Positions 54,784-63,851 of a stretch of DNA of 64,000 bases are shown one piece after another. The DNA comes from RI-153 sp963721725. Lineage in GTDB: Bacteria > Chloroflexota > Anaerolineae > Caldilineales > Caldilineaceae. The stretch lies in assembly GCA_963721725.1 (NCBI GenBank), contig CAVRLX010000016.1, forward strand, positions 496,001 through 560,000, in the 5' to 3' direction. The notes under the pieces were generated by a model. It was not told the DNA's origin. It searched no databases and was given only the letters and a program-made list of their open reading frames with translations. Each line of letters begins with the position of its first letter. The stretch's first letter is position 1. A program made the position numbers and the translations under genes.

Positions 54784-57700
54784 TTATCTCGTCAGCCACG
54801 CCCGCAGCACCTCAATGCTCTCTGGCGTATAGAAGTACTCAAAGTGGTTGCCCGGCAATGTTTCCAGGTGCAGGCGCGGCCAATGCCCATGCCGCACGCC
54901 CCGCGCACTAGAGACGCCAATCGCCAGATCGTTGGGGCCACCCAGCACAGCATCCAGCCCAGCGTCAAAGATCTTCATCAGCCCGGCCCGGCTAAAGAGG
55001 CGCGCGCTATCCAGCGCGGTGTTGGTGCCGATTAGCACAAAATAGGGCACGTCAATGGCTTCAGTGCTGTCGTTGAGTGCCTCGTAAAGTGCCGAACGCG
55101 GCATCATGTCCTCAATGCTGACAGCACTGTCCAGACTCTTTTTGAAGAACCAGTTGGCGATCAGCGAGGGCGGCGTCGGCCCCGTGTGGTTGAGCGCAGT
55201 GGTGCCCAGCCAGAAGATCAGCTTCTTGGCCTCGGCCAGCCGTGTCCCGGCATTGGGCGGCCCCCCCATAAAGACCCGATCCACATAGGCCGCGCCGCCC
55301 TTCAACTCCACAAGCACACGCGCCACCTGGGTGCCCATGGAATGACAAAAGACGTCAAGGTGAATTTCGTCTTTATCCGAAAAGCCCAGCTTGGTCAACG
55401 CCTGTGCCAGAATCGTGCCGTTTTCCAGCACCGACGTGTTGAAAGTTTCGTAGTCATAGGTGAGGTAGAGATCGTAGCCTTGCAGGGTTTGCAACACCGG
55501 CATCACCTTCGCCACAAACCAGCCCGTGTCACTGGTGAAGCCGTGGATCAGCAGCGCCGCCCGCTTTATGCCGTCCAGATCCGCCGCCACCGCCGGGTAA
55601 TAAAGCGCTGTGCCGTCGGCGGCGCGCTCGGCCCGGCGCAGTCCGGTATCGGCGGGCAATTCGCCGCCTTTGTAGACTTTGTACAGAAAAAGGCGCACCG
55701 TGCGTTTCAGATCACGGGTTGCCACATCCCCCGCCGTGCGCGCACCCTCGCTGCCGTCCACCCCGGCGGGCAGCGGCAGATCGGTGATCTCCACAGCCAG
55801 ACGCTGTGATCCGGGCTGATCCAGCGCGCGCGTGGCTGTTTGTGCCATTTGCCCGGCCAGATAGAAATAGTCACCGTCATAAGCCACCGGCAAAATCCCG
55901 GCCAGATCCGGCTCATCGTCCACGGTGAGCGAAAGCCGCAACGGGTGATCGGCGTCCACGGCGGCCAGTTGTTGCGGCGAGGTATTCAGCGCCAACACCG
56001 CCGGTGATCCCGCTGTGGCGCGCGTACCACCCGTCAGCGAAAGCGGCTGAAAAGTCCCCTGGGCGTCGGGATGGCTGAGGCCCGGCGGCAGCGGCAACGG
56101 TTGGGCAATATCCAGACCGCGCGTCTGTTGGGTCAGGCTGCTGAAGATAAGCTCCCCGCTAAAGTCTGCCGGTTTTTCCAGTTTCAGTTGCAGCGGTGAT
56201 CCCAGATCAACCGTGGTTTGACCCGCGGGCAGGGCGCGGGTCTCGTTGTTCGCCAACACGCCGATCTCCACCTGTTTGATCAGCCAGTTGTTGGGTGTAT
56301 CGTCGCCGCCGATGACCAGATCGCGCGTGCCCTTGCGCCGCACGCCGCGCAGCAGCGCCGCCAGCGGATCGCCGTCGCGCACGTCGGCAATCTCGCGTGC
56401 TGGCTCGTTGAGTTTGGTCATCTCCAGCACATCAAACGACATGGGCACTCGCGTCACAAAAACCTTGAGAATCTCGCGGCTTTTGGCGACAAAAGGGTTG
56501 TTGACCTTTGGCTCGATACCCTGAATGTCGAACTTGCTGCCAGGGGCGACTGTCGCATGGGGAGCGCGTGGCGGATAAATGCGCTGGATGCCATAGTCGG
56601 CGTTGAGGTTGAAGACGGAAACGTAGAGCGTTTCGCTGGTCTTGTTGCGAAAGGTGAGCCAGATCTTGTGGCCGGGGGTGAGGAAATTATCCGCGCCTTC
56701 CAGGGGCATGCCATTGCTGGGACCGCTGAAACTAGCACGCGTGTATGCTTGTGCCTCAACCTCGATGGCATTGGCGAGATCGGCGGGCGGCGTGGGGTTG
56801 CGCAGATTGCGCACGTTGTTATAGACGGCCAGATGTTCGATCTGGCGGGCGATGACATCGGCCCCTTCGTTGTTGCGCGGCTGGCTCTCGCGGATGATCT
56901 GCACGCCCGCGCCATCTTGAATTACATAGCGGTCGCCCTGGGTGATGACCCGGAACTGCGCGCCGGGATCGTCGCTGTTGGTCAGTTGCAGGAAGGGCGA
57001 AAGGCCACCTTTGCCGCCTTCGAGCGCGGCGCGCACGGCAATGTCATCCACGGCCACGGCATAGAGCAGACTGTCGTAGCCGCGCGCCGTGATCTTCACC
57101 CGCGCCGAGTCGGGGATGGCGTCGGCGGCAATCGCGCTTTCCAGCCGTGCCCACACGTGATCGACTTTGGTCTGCTCCACCACGCCGGTTGCCAGCGGCG
57201 CGCCGCTCATTTTGTCGTCGCCAGCCGGATAGATCGCCACGCGGCTGCCTTCGCTCAGCCCCACGGCCGCGCCGCCGTTGATCTTGACGTAGACTGTGCT
57301 GCCGTCGCGCTCTTTTTGGGTGACGAGCAGATAGGGCATAGCGGGCGCGGCGAGTTTGCCAAAGACGGTTCGATTGCCCGGCCCCTCAAGCTGTGGCATC
57401 TGCGTTTCATAGGCGGCGTTGACGCGAATCTGCACCGTGTCATAGACCTCGCCCCAAGTGAGATCGGGACGATAGCCCTGTAAGGCTTTGAGCAGAAAAT
57501 GAGTGGTGGCTCCGTGCCATTCGCCAGTTTCGGGGGCGCGGTATTCGTGGCTCAACTCTTCGTCGCGGCAACCGGCCAGCAACACATGGTGGCTGTCGGC
57601 GCGGATTTGCCAGCCACTGTTGCCCTTTGGCACTTCGGTTACCTGGGTAAGGCGGGCCAGCGTGCCGGGGATCAGCGTTTCGGGCGGGCGCACGCGTTTG

Positions 57701-58245
57701 TCGCTGGGGCCGCGCCGAGTGAGCGGCTTGTTGAGGTCGGGATCTTCGGCGGCGCGTGTGCCAGAGCCAGAGTGGCAGCAGTCGAGGATAGTCGTCACCA
57801 GTGCGCCCTTTGCTTCGGCCTGATCAATCAGCGTCGCCAGCTCTTTGTCCAACAGGTCATAGACGGGGTTGCCGTTGGCGTCTTTGTCGCGGCTGTCGCA
57901 GGGGACGAGGGTTTCGTCAAAGCCGTCGGTCTCGTTGGGATCAATGCTGCGCGCCTGTGCGCCGTGTCCGCTATAGTGGAAGAAAATCTGTACATCGGTG
58001 TCTGCCTTGTCGATGAGCCATTGCCAGCCCGCCACTAGATTGGCGTGGGTGGCGCGGGTTTCGGCGGATTCTTCGCCGCTTGCCGTCAGCAGCCGGACCT
58101 GATCAGCGGGAAGACGCATTCGCAACGTCAAAAAGGTATACATGGCGCGCGCATCGGCCACACAGCCGCGCAGATCCGGCACGGCAGGGCTTTGATAGTG
58201 ATCGACGCCGACGATGAGTGCATACATCTGGGCAGAAGTGGTCAT
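54784..58245 (-). CDS. Caspase-like (C14) / DUF4384 / alpha-beta hydrolase fusion protein
   Basis: The 1153-residue protein begins with a metacaspase-type C14 domain (residues about 1-330): catalytic His94 in YSGHGAQ and Cys157 in LDCCHSG, both intact. A middle region of about 550 residues includes a DUF4384-like beta domain (near residue 560, WLTFRNKTSETLYVSVFNL). The C-terminal 260 residues are an alpha/beta hydrolase: LLIHGFTSD, nucleophile Ser969 in FCHSMGTQ (Cys replacing the first Gly of GxSxG), probable Asp1106 and His1134 (LPGNHFEYF). No signal peptide is seen. The start ATG 58245 has AAAAGGAG. The frame is intact. It may be a signalling, stress or defence effector; I know no characterised protein with this order. 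Confidence 0.85.
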   Translation of the reverse strand: MTTSAQMYALIVGVDHYQSPAVPDLRGCVADARAMYTFLTLRMRLPADQVRLLTASGEESAETRATHANLVAGWQWLIDKADTDVQIFFHYSGHGAQARSIDPNETDGFDETLVPCDSRDKDANGNPVYDLLDKELATLIDQAEAKGALVTTILDCCHSGSGTRAAEDPDLNKPLTRRGPSDKRVRPPETLIPGTLARLTQVTEVPKGNSGWQIRADSHHVLLAGCRDEELSHEYRAPETGEWHGATTHFLLKALQGYRPDLTWGEVYDTVQIRVNAAYETQMPQLEGPGNRTVFGKLAAPAMPYLLVTQKERDGSTVYVKINGGAAVGLSEGSRVAIYPAGDDKMSGAPLATGVVEQTKVDHVWARLESAIAADAIPDSARVKITARGYDSLLYAVAVDDIAVRAALEGGKGGLSPFLQLTNSDDPGAQFRVITQGDRYVIQDGAGVQIIRESQPRNNEGADVIARQIEHLAVYNNVRNLRNPTPPADLANAIEVEAQAYTRASFSGPSNGMPLEGADNFLTPGHKIWLTFRNKTSETLYVSVFNLNADYGIQRIYPPRAPHATVAPGSKFDIQGIEPKVNNPFVAKSREILKVFVTRVPMSFDVLEMTKLNEPAREIADVRDGDPLAALLRGVRRKGTRDLVIGGDDTPNNWLIKQVEIGVLANNETRALPAGQTTVDLGSPLQLKLEKPADFSGELIFSSLTQQTRGLDIAQPLPLPPGLSHPDAQGTFQPLSLTGGTRATAGSPAVLALNTSPQQLAAVDADHPLRLSLTVDDEPDLAGILPVAYDGDYFYLAGQMAQTATRALDQPGSQRLAVEITDLPLPAGVDGSEGARTAGDVATRDLKRTVRLFLYKVYKGGELPADTGLRRAERAADGTALYYPAVAADLDGIKRAALLIHGFTSDTGWFVAKVMPVLQTLQGYDLYLTYDYETFNTSVLENGTILAQALTKLGFSDKDEIHLDVFCHSMGTQVARVLVELKGGAAYVDRVFMGGPPNAGTRLAEAKKLIFWLGTTALNHTGPTPPSLIANWFFKKSLDSAVSIEDMMPRSALYEALNDSTEAIDVPYFVLIGTNTALDSARLFSRAGLMKIFDAGLDAVLGGPNDLAIGVSSARGVRHGHWPRLHLETLPGNHFEYFYTPESIEVLRAWLTR

Positions 58246-58395
58246 GGGTTCTCCTTTTGTGGATACGCCTGGGGATAGAATGATGGGTGGCGCAGCGCGG
58301 GGAAGGAGCGATGGAAAGTCTTGCGCCAGCAAAGGCCGCCTGATCATAGCACAAGAGCGCACAGGGCGAAAGCCCCCGTAAAAAATTGCCCTGGT

Positions 58396-59136
58396 CTACC
58401 CAATCGACGGCGGGCAGCCCAGTTGGGCGATGGTTGCCAGCGCGGTCTCAATGTGCCGTTTGCCCCGCTGCAAGCTGAAGGCCAGATGTCCCGGCAGAAG
58501 CGCATCGAAGTCATACGCCGCCAGATGTTGGATCGACGCAATCGACTGGGGAACGCTGCAATCGTAGGTGTGTTGCAAGACGATGCGCCCGCCAAAGAAG
58601 ATGGCATCGCCGCCGATGAGATAGCGGCGCGCGCCCTGGGTGACAAGATAGGAGCAGTGATCGTGGCTGTGGCCGGGCGTGGCGATGCTCTCTATTGTGA
58701 GCGTGCCGATCTCGACGCGCTGCCCCGGCAATAGCACATGATCCACGGCACAGGCGCGGTACACATAATCGGCGGGATAGACGCCAGCGGCGCGTGCTTC
58801 CGGCAGACTCACCGCCGCTTCATCCCCGGCTTGGATCACCTTCGCCGTGGCTGGGCCAGCATAGACCTGCACCGCTGTGCGGTCGCGCACATGCGCCGCC
58901 CCCCCGCTATGATCACCGTGGGCATGGGTGAGGAATAGATGATCGATGCGCTCTGGGTCCAGGCCATCCTCCCGACAGACTGCCCACACCGCGTCCATCT
59001 CCATGCCCGCACCGGCATCAAACAAGACCAGCCCGTCACCGCTGTCAAAGAGATAGAGGGTGCAGTCAAAGCCATTTGTGAGATCAAAGCCCATGCGTCC
59101 ACTGCCCACCACATAGAGATTCGGTTCAATGCGCAT
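58396..59136 (-). CDS. MBL-fold metallo-hydrolase
   Basis: The 246-residue protein has the metallo-beta-lactamase fold with the metal motif THAHGDHSGG (residues about 70-79), a second His in TPGHSHDHCSY, Asp in IGGDAIFFGG and the final His in LLPGHLAF. These ligands are complete for a two-zinc or iron site. The substrate cannot be told; lactonase, glyoxalase-II-like and esterase roles occur in this family. It lies 6 bases after the PPOX gene and is part of an ADH-PPOX-MBL operon; the caspase-like gene follows 150 bases downstream. Confidence 0.87.
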   Translation of the reverse strand: MRIEPNLYVVGSGRMGFDLTNGFDCTLYLFDSGDGLVLFDAGAGMEMDAVWAVCREDGLDPERIDHLFLTHAHGDHSGGAAHVRDRTAVQVYAGPATAKVIQAGDEAAVSLPEARAAGVYPADYVYRACAVDHVLLPGQRVEIGTLTIESIATPGHSHDHCSYLVTQGARRYLIGGDAIFFGGRIVLQHTYDCSVPQSIASIQHLAAYDFDALLPGHLAFSLQRGKRHIETALATIAQLGCPPSIG

Positions 59137-59142
59137 AAAAAT

Positions 59143-59589
59143 CTACCATTCTGTGTGTTTGTAGCGCCTGGCCCAGCCGCCCGTGGCGGTGACGATCTCG
59201 GCTGGGCGGACGAAAAAGAGCCAGCGCGGTTCGTTCATGGTCTTTTCCAGATAGGCCAGCCCCGCTTCGCCGTTATAGCGGACTGCCATCTCCCGGGCAA
59301 TTTCCACCCAGCGCCCGCCCACATTCGGTTCTTCCAGCAATTGAGCGTGCCCCTTCACCAGCACACGCCGCCCGGTTTCCGCATCAATACAGAGCGACAC
59401 CCGCGCATCATTCTGCAAATAGGCGGCCCAGGCAGCCCGCGCCCGTGGCACGAGATAAAAGCCCTCATCGGCATAGGTGAACCAGCACGGAACCACATAG
59501 GGATGACCATCTGCGTCCAGACAGCCCAGGCGACAGAGGACGTCGCTGTGCAGAAATTCGTCGATCTCAGCTTGGGTCATGGCAGGCAT
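59143..59589 (-). CDS. Pyridoxamine 5'-phosphate oxidase-family (FMN split-barrel) protein
   Basis: The 148-residue protein has the small PNPOx-like split-barrel pattern: RLGCLDADGHPYVVPCWFTY near residue 20, GFYLVPRARAAWAAYLQNDARVSL in two pieces, and a central VLVKGHAQLL strand. Such proteins bind FMN, F420 or heme; which cofactor cannot be read. It is not the biosynthetic PdxH, which is longer. ATG 59589 follows AAAGGA. It lies between a zinc dehydrogenase (34 bases upstream) and an MBL hydrolase (6 bases downstream), so it is co-transcribed with them. Confidence 0.85.
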   Translation of the reverse strand: MPAMTQAEIDEFLHSDVLCRLGCLDADGHPYVVPCWFTYADEGFYLVPRARAAWAAYLQNDARVSLCIDAETGRRVLVKGHAQLLEEPNVGGRWVEIAREMAVRYNGEAGLAYLEKTMNEPRWLFFVRPAEIVTATGGWARRYKHTEW

Positions 59590-59623
59590 GGGGATTTCCT
59601 TTTGGGTGGCAAGTTGCTATTCG

Positions 59624-60688
59624 CTACGGCAATATCAACGTCTTCAACGATCCCTGCTCGGCCAGTGTGCTATTTTCTTGGGCAAAGACTGTGGGAATCT
59701 CGGCCAGCCGGTGGGTGACGGAGTTTTGGAAGATAATGTCCAGGTTAAAGACGCCCCGTTCCACGGCGCGAAAGGCTTCGCGCATGTGTTCCACCGAGCG
59801 CAGTTTGGTATAGTGGACAGCGTTGAGATTGCGGATCTCCAGGCCATCTTCGTGGAAGCGGTGGAAGCAAAATTCCTTGACCGGCGCGTAGTTGTCGCCA
59901 TACAGCGCCAGAATGCCGTTGTGCCCGACCATGCCCAGCGCTTGTTGGAGGCCAATTCCCGTGCCGCCGATGGCCTCCACCGCCACATCCACGCCCTCGC
60001 CTTTGGTGATCTCCGCCACCGCCGCCACGGGATCGACCTCGTTGGCGTTGATCACATGATCTGCGCCCAACTGGCGGGCAATCTCCAACTTGGCAGGCAC
60101 AACGTCAATCGCAATCACTTTGGACGCGCCACTTTTCATCGCCCCTTGCAGCATGATGTTCCCGGCAAAGCCCACGCCGTTCACCGCCACCACGTCGCCC
60201 AGTTTCACGCCCATGTGGATGGCCGCCCAGGCCGCGCAGCCCAGCGGCTCATACAGACAGCCCACTTCAAACGAAACGCCGTCGGGGATGCGCTGGATGT
60301 GGGCAATGTCACACACCCAATAGTCGGAATAGGTGGGGTAGATCAAACTGCCCACACGGTCGCCCACACGCACCTTGCCGCCGCCCAGGTATTCATCGAT
60401 CCCGTTGCCGATGGCTTCAATCGTGCCGCCGCCTTCGTGGCCCAGCGGCCCCATAGGGTAGGCGTGGGCGTGTTCGCTTTTGCTGTGCTGGCCCAATTGC
60501 ACCTCTGGCCCGCCTTTGGCTTCGTCTTCCGGGCGCACGGTGATGCCTCGGTAAAAGTAACGTTCCGATCCACAGACCGAGGCTTGGTGGGTTTTGATCA
60601 AGACCTGGGTGGGCTTGAGATCGGGCAGGGTAATCGTTTCGACGCTGAGTTTGCCCGGTTCGAGATAGACAACACGTGTGTCCAGCAT
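59624..60688 (-). CDS. Zinc-dependent alcohol dehydrogenase (MDR family)
   Basis: The 354-residue protein has the MDR layout: catalytic zinc ligands in ASVCGSERYF and PLGHEGGG, a Rossmann motif VVAVNGVGFAGNIMLQ near residue 170, and VIAIDVVPAKLEIARQLGAD with Asp for NAD. A His-rich insertion (QHSKSEHAHAYP, near residue 67) lies just before the second ligand. The structural-zinc Cys cluster is absent. I chose ATG 60688 with AGGAG; upstream in-frame sequence to 60844 is not homologous. It opens the ADH-PPOX-MBL operon. The substrate is unknown. Confidence 0.87.
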   Translation of the reverse strand: MLDTRVVYLEPGKLSVETITLPDLKPTQVLIKTHQASVCGSERYFYRGITVRPEDEAKGGPEVQLGQHSKSEHAHAYPMGPLGHEGGGTIEAIGNGIDEYLGGGKVRVGDRVGSLIYPTYSDYWVCDIAHIQRIPDGVSFEVGCLYEPLGCAAWAAIHMGVKLGDVVAVNGVGFAGNIMLQGAMKSGASKVIAIDVVPAKLEIARQLGADHVINANEVDPVAAVAEITKGEGVDVAVEAIGGTGIGLQQALGMVGHNGILALYGDNYAPVKEFCFHRFHEDGLEIRNLNAVHYTKLRSVEHMREAFRAVERGVFNLDIIFQNSVTHRLAEIPTVFAQENSTLAEQGSLKTLILP

Positions 60689-60810
60689 GGGAGATCTCCT
60701 GTGTGGGGTGGTTAGTAAATGTCCGCCGTCAACCGCTGGGGATGTGTGGATGAAGCCAGCGCGTCTCCAGTCGGCTTGCACGAGATGGTAGGCGGGAATT
60801 GAAGATCTGC

Positions 60811-60960
60811 TTACAGAGGTAAGTATACAACCAAGTCGTTCCATTCATCCTCTCCCAGCCCTACATCTTGAACACGCACCAACGCTAGAGCGGGGCGATG
60901 ACGCAGCAGTCCACGTACGATGTAGCCGTTGAAGTTCTCATCTGCCAACAGGTTCAGCAT
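60811..60960 (-). pseudogene. Truncated DUF5615 (PIN-like) toxin
   Basis: The 49-residue frame starts LNLLADENFNGYIVRGLLRH, the hallmark N-terminus of DUF5615 PIN-like proteins with the catalytic acidic residues in LADENF. It then ends after VRVQDVGLGEDEWNDLVVY, less than half the usual length of about 115 residues; the remaining acidic motifs are lost. It starts 3 bases after the stop of the DUF433 gene, the standard partner order. Confidence 0.8.
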
Positions 60961-60963
60961 AGA

Positions 60964-61302
60964 TCAAGATGCCATTGCTCTCTTGCGCGCCAGCAACCGA
61001 TTGCGCATCTCTGTCATATCCCCCTGTCGACTTTCAATTCGCCTACGCACCTCTTCTGCAAACCGCTCACGCTCTGACAGGTAGGCATCTACTTCACTGC
61101 GGTGACGTAAATAGTAAGCGATGACGCTATAGATATCGGCGAGTGTCGTCGTTGGATATTGTTGAACAATAGTTTCTGGCGTTGCGCCATCTTCAAAGGC
61201 GCGAATTACCAAATCCAGCAAAACGCGAGAGTTGCCGACGCGTAGCGCCCCGGCGTCATCACGGCGCAGCGGCGGTGCTTCTGTCTGTAGTACCATCTCC
61301 AT
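60964..61302 (-). CDS. DUF433-family antitoxin
   Basis: The 112-residue protein matches DUF433: a short beta start (LRVGNSRVLLDLVIRAFEDG), the helix-turn-helix-like TPETIVQQYPTTTLADIYSVIAYYLRH in sequence, and a charged C-terminal helix rich in Arg and Glu. DUF433 proteins are DNA-binding antitoxins commonly paired with DUF5615 PIN-like toxins. The partner downstream is truncated, so this is probably an orphan remnant of a toxin-antitoxin module. ATG 61302 has TTAGGAG. Confidence 0.88.
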   Translation of the reverse strand: MEMVLQTEAPPLRRDDAGALRVGNSRVLLDLVIRAFEDGATPETIVQQYPTTTLADIYSVIAYYLRHRSEVDAYLSERERFAEEVRRRIESRQGDMTEMRNRLLARKRAMAS

Positions 61303-61355
61303 TCGTCTTTCTCCTAAACTTTAAGTTTAGCGTTTATGCCGCCATTCCCAGCTTT

Positions 61356-61634
61356 CTATGGATGCACGGATTCAGCGAGTTCGAATGGTTCGCCGACAGT
61401 CCGATCGTGGACGACAAGCGGGTCCAGATCGATATTGTTGGGCCAGCAGAGTGTACCGTGATCTACATAAGCTTGCTAAAAGAACTCTTGTTATGCAAGC
61501 GGAGCAAAGTAGCCTGTTAGCAACAGATGCTTGGTTAGGTGCAAATGGCCCTGGTCGCCGTTGGTGAACTCTATCTCAAGGACGAATCCGGGGCGTGTCG
61601 TGACATACTTAAGATATCGTGCAGCTTGGGTCAT
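61356..61634 (-). pseudogene. DUF2442 protein with two in-frame stop codons
   Basis: From ATG 61634 the frame reads ARYLKYVTTRPGFVLEIEF and HLLLTGYFAPLA, then stop TAA, QEFF, stop TAG, and continues AYVDHGTLCWPNNIDLDPL to a terminal TAG at 61356, all in one frame. Without the two nonsense codons it would be a 92-residue DUF2442 protein (FAPLxDxxFF...GTIxWPNxxDLxP pattern). The start overlaps the DUF4160 remnant by ATGA. Confidence 0.85.
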
Positions 61635-61846
61635 GGTGAGATCTCCTCTGGAGGTAGATACTGTTCGATCCGTTGCCAGTTCGATTCAAGCTTACGCTGA
61701 CGTTTGCGTGCCCAAGCGATGACTTTTCGCCGTTCAATCCGGTCCAGGTCGCCGCGTAGAATATCTACGTTGGCGATGGTAATTTAGGCTTCTTGCCCGT
61801 GTACCCGCACATGGAAGTGTGGCGGGTTATGGTCGGGTTCAGCGAG
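61631..61846 (-). pseudogene. DUF4160 remnant
   Basis: The visible part reads EPDHNPPHFHVRVHGQEA, then TAA (61784-61786), then ITIANVDILRGDLDRIERRK and WARKRQRKLESNW to the stop. The HNPPHFHV motif and the final helix are typical of DUF4160. The N-terminal 15 or so residues are missing behind a further stop at 61847. It overlaps DUF2442, its usual partner. Confidence 0.82.
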
Positions 61847-61869
61847 TTAGAGATTCCTAAAGATACAGA

Positions 61870-62436
61870 CTACGGCTTGACGGGAGCGTATCGCAGGAGT
61901 ACCGTCCCGGAAGAGAATGTGTGGGTCTCGACCAACCTGAGTTTAACGCTGCGCTGAATCTGCGAGAACGCTGCCTTACCGGAACCCAGGAAGATCGGGA
62001 CATAGTAGAGGCGGTATTCGTCAATCAGGCCGGCGGATGCCAAGTCTGAGGCGAGGAGGACACCCCCGATGCCTATAGACCCGCCGGGCTGCGCTTTAAG
62101 TCGTGTGACTTCGGCGACCGCATCCCCTCTTATCAGTCGCGCGTTCCAGTCGACTCTTTCGAGCGTCGATGAGAAGACAACTTTGAGGACTGGCTTCCAG
62201 ATCTGAGCGTACTCAACTATGACGCTAGGTGCCGAAGGGTCCTGATCGGCCGTCGGCCAATAGCCAGCCATGATTTCGTACATGCGGCGACCGTACAGGA
62301 GGGTGTCGATCTCTCGCTCGACATCATTGAAATGCCTGTGCAACTCCTCATTAGGCACAACCCAGCTTGGGTCTCCGGCCGCAGAATCGATATAGCCATC
62401 GAGTGAGAGGGAGGTCGAGTAAACAAGCTTTCGCAT
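61870..62436 (-). CDS. Dihydrofolate reductase-fold (RibD C-terminal-like) reductase
   Basis: The 188-residue protein matches the RibD_C/DHFR-like group: RKLVYSTSLSLDGYIDSAAG at the start, LLYGRRMYEIMAGYWP near residue 47, and GGSIGIGGVLLASDLASAG near residue 115 for NADPH binding. These proteins are frequent in genomes and mostly of unknown substrate. It is not a true FolA, being too divergent. I chose ATG 62436 with TAAGGAT upstream; a longer frame to 62475 adds a basic lead. It stands alone, next to decayed toxin-antitoxin genes. Confidence 0.88.
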   Translation of the reverse strand: MRKLVYSTSLSLDGYIDSAAGDPSWVVPNEELHRHFNDVEREIDTLLYGRRMYEIMAGYWPTADQDPSAPSVIVEYAQIWKPVLKVVFSSTLERVDWNARLIRGDAVAEVTRLKAQPGGSIGIGGVLLASDLASAGLIDEYRLYYVPIFLGSGKAAFSQIQRSVKLRLVETHTFSSGTVLLRYAPVKP

Positions 62437-62770
62437 TCCGCCGATCCTTAATGATTGTATATGGGATTGCATCAAATTCGGTGACTACTTAAAACAACTT
62501 GTTTACATCTTCAGGATGAAGCCTAACTATTAAATCAGCGACTAAATTGTCGCTATAAAAATTTTATGTGACTATCCAATCGCATAAAGTGATAACACCT
62601 AGTGTCACCTTCAGCATTTTATCATCCTGCTCTTTACCCAACAATCTGCCAAAAATTGAGGCTTGATGTTGGCACAACCAGAAGCCGTGACGATGGCAGC
62701 CACCAAACCAAGATTTATTGAGCCGGGACATGGATCTACAGGCAGATACCCCCGTCCCTTTTAACCCAGT
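62437..62770. other. 334-base gap, no gene recognised
   Basis: The gap upstream of the reductase gene is AT-rich in 62480-62660. A TATACAAT-like -10 on the minus strand near 62457 has no good -35 partner. I see no RNA gene or repeat. Confidence 0.5.
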
Positions 62771-63667
62771 TCACCCCGCCCGCAACCCCACGGGCAAGCG
62801 CTCCGCATCCGCCACCAGCGCCGCCAGCGCCGCCAGATTGCGCGCATCGTTGCCGTCGTTGTCCTCGTCTTTGGGCGTCTCCAACAGCATGGGTACGCCA
62901 TCCCAGCGTGGATCGTTGAGAATGTGGCGGAAGCCCTCCAGCCCCACTTCGCCTTCGCCAATGTGGGTGTGGCGATCCTTGCGGCTGTTGCAGCCGTGCT
63001 GGCTGTCGTTGAAATGCCAGCAGCCCACCCGCGCCACGCCAATCGTGCGCGCAATCGTTTCCATCATGGCGGCGTATCCCTCCGGCGTGCGGAAATCGTA
63101 GCCCGCGGCCAGGGCATGGCAGGTGTCAATGCAAACGCCCACCCGCTCCGGCTCGGCCACGCCGTCAATGATCTGCGCCATTTGTTCAAAGCTATAGCCC
63201 AGCGTCGTACCCTGCCCCGCTGTCAATTCCAACAGCGTCTGCGTATCGGCACATTCCGGCGTCTCGGCGTGGATCAAATTGAGCGCTTCCGAGATGCGCG
63301 CCAAGCCCGCCTCTTCGCCGCTGCCTGTGTGCGCGCCAGGGTGCAAGACCACATGCGGAATGCCATAGGCATGGGCGCGCTGGAGTTCGTCGGCCTGGGC
63401 GCGGCGGCCCTTGGCCCACAGATCATCTTTGGGCGTGGCTAGGTTAATCAAATACGAGGCATGGCTGACGGCATATTCAATCCCCAGCGCTGGCATCTGC
63501 TCGGCCCAGCGCGCCACATCGGCGGCGTCCACAGGCGGGCCAAACCACTGGCGGTTGTTTTTGGTAAAAACCTGCACAGCGTTGCTCTGCACGGCGGCGG
63601 CATTGTCCAGCGCTTGGCTCACCCCGCCCGCAATTGACATGTGCGCGCCCAATAGCAAACCCTTCAT
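62771..63667 (-). CDS. nfo: Deoxyribonuclease IV (AP endonuclease)
   Basis: The 298-residue protein is endonuclease IV, which cuts DNA 5' to abasic sites during base-excision repair. The TIM-barrel zinc ligands are visible in LGAHMSIAGG, VVLHPGAHTGSG, LLELTAGQG, VGVCIDTCHALAAGYD, HFNDSQHGCNSRKDRHTHIG and LLETPKD. Length is normal. I chose ATG 63667, preceded by AAAAGGAG; an upstream start at 63691 is possible but lies before that site. The divergent ABC gene starts 184 bases away. Confidence 0.94.
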   Translation of the reverse strand: MKGLLLGAHMSIAGGVSQALDNAAAVQSNAVQVFTKNNRQWFGPPVDAADVARWAEQMPALGIEYAVSHASYLINLATPKDDLWAKGRRAQADELQRAHAYGIPHVVLHPGAHTGSGEEAGLARISEALNLIHAETPECADTQTLLELTAGQGTTLGYSFEQMAQIIDGVAEPERVGVCIDTCHALAAGYDFRTPEGYAAMMETIARTIGVARVGCWHFNDSQHGCNSRKDRHTHIGEGEVGLEGFRHILNDPRWDGVPMLLETPKDEDNDGNDARNLAALAALVADAERLPVGLRAG

Positions 63668-63851
63668 CTTGGCTCCTTTTGGTTTCATCAAATCAGTTCT
63701 CCCCTATCCTACGTTGCCCGACGCAGATGGTCAAAGCCAGGACAGCACAATCTAAAGCGGGGAATGTGACAGACGGCACAAGTCTGGTGTACCATAGGGT
63801 CAATTTTGTGTGGCGTAACAACAGTGATTTGATTAAGTTGGGCAGGTAACT

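Noticed and set aside
56218..57483. Plus-strand ORF of 421 codons opposite the caspase-like gene
   Set aside because: It is the antisense shadow of a gene with intact catalytic motifs. Its composition (His, Ala, Arg, Gly rich) is typical of a shadow frame in GC-rich DNA, and no ribosome binding site precedes it.
61182..61520. Plus-strand ORF of 112 codons opposite the DUF433 and DUF2442 region
   Set aside because: The minus-strand reading gives recognisable DUF433 and DUF2442 sequence; the plus-strand frame has no start signals and no family.
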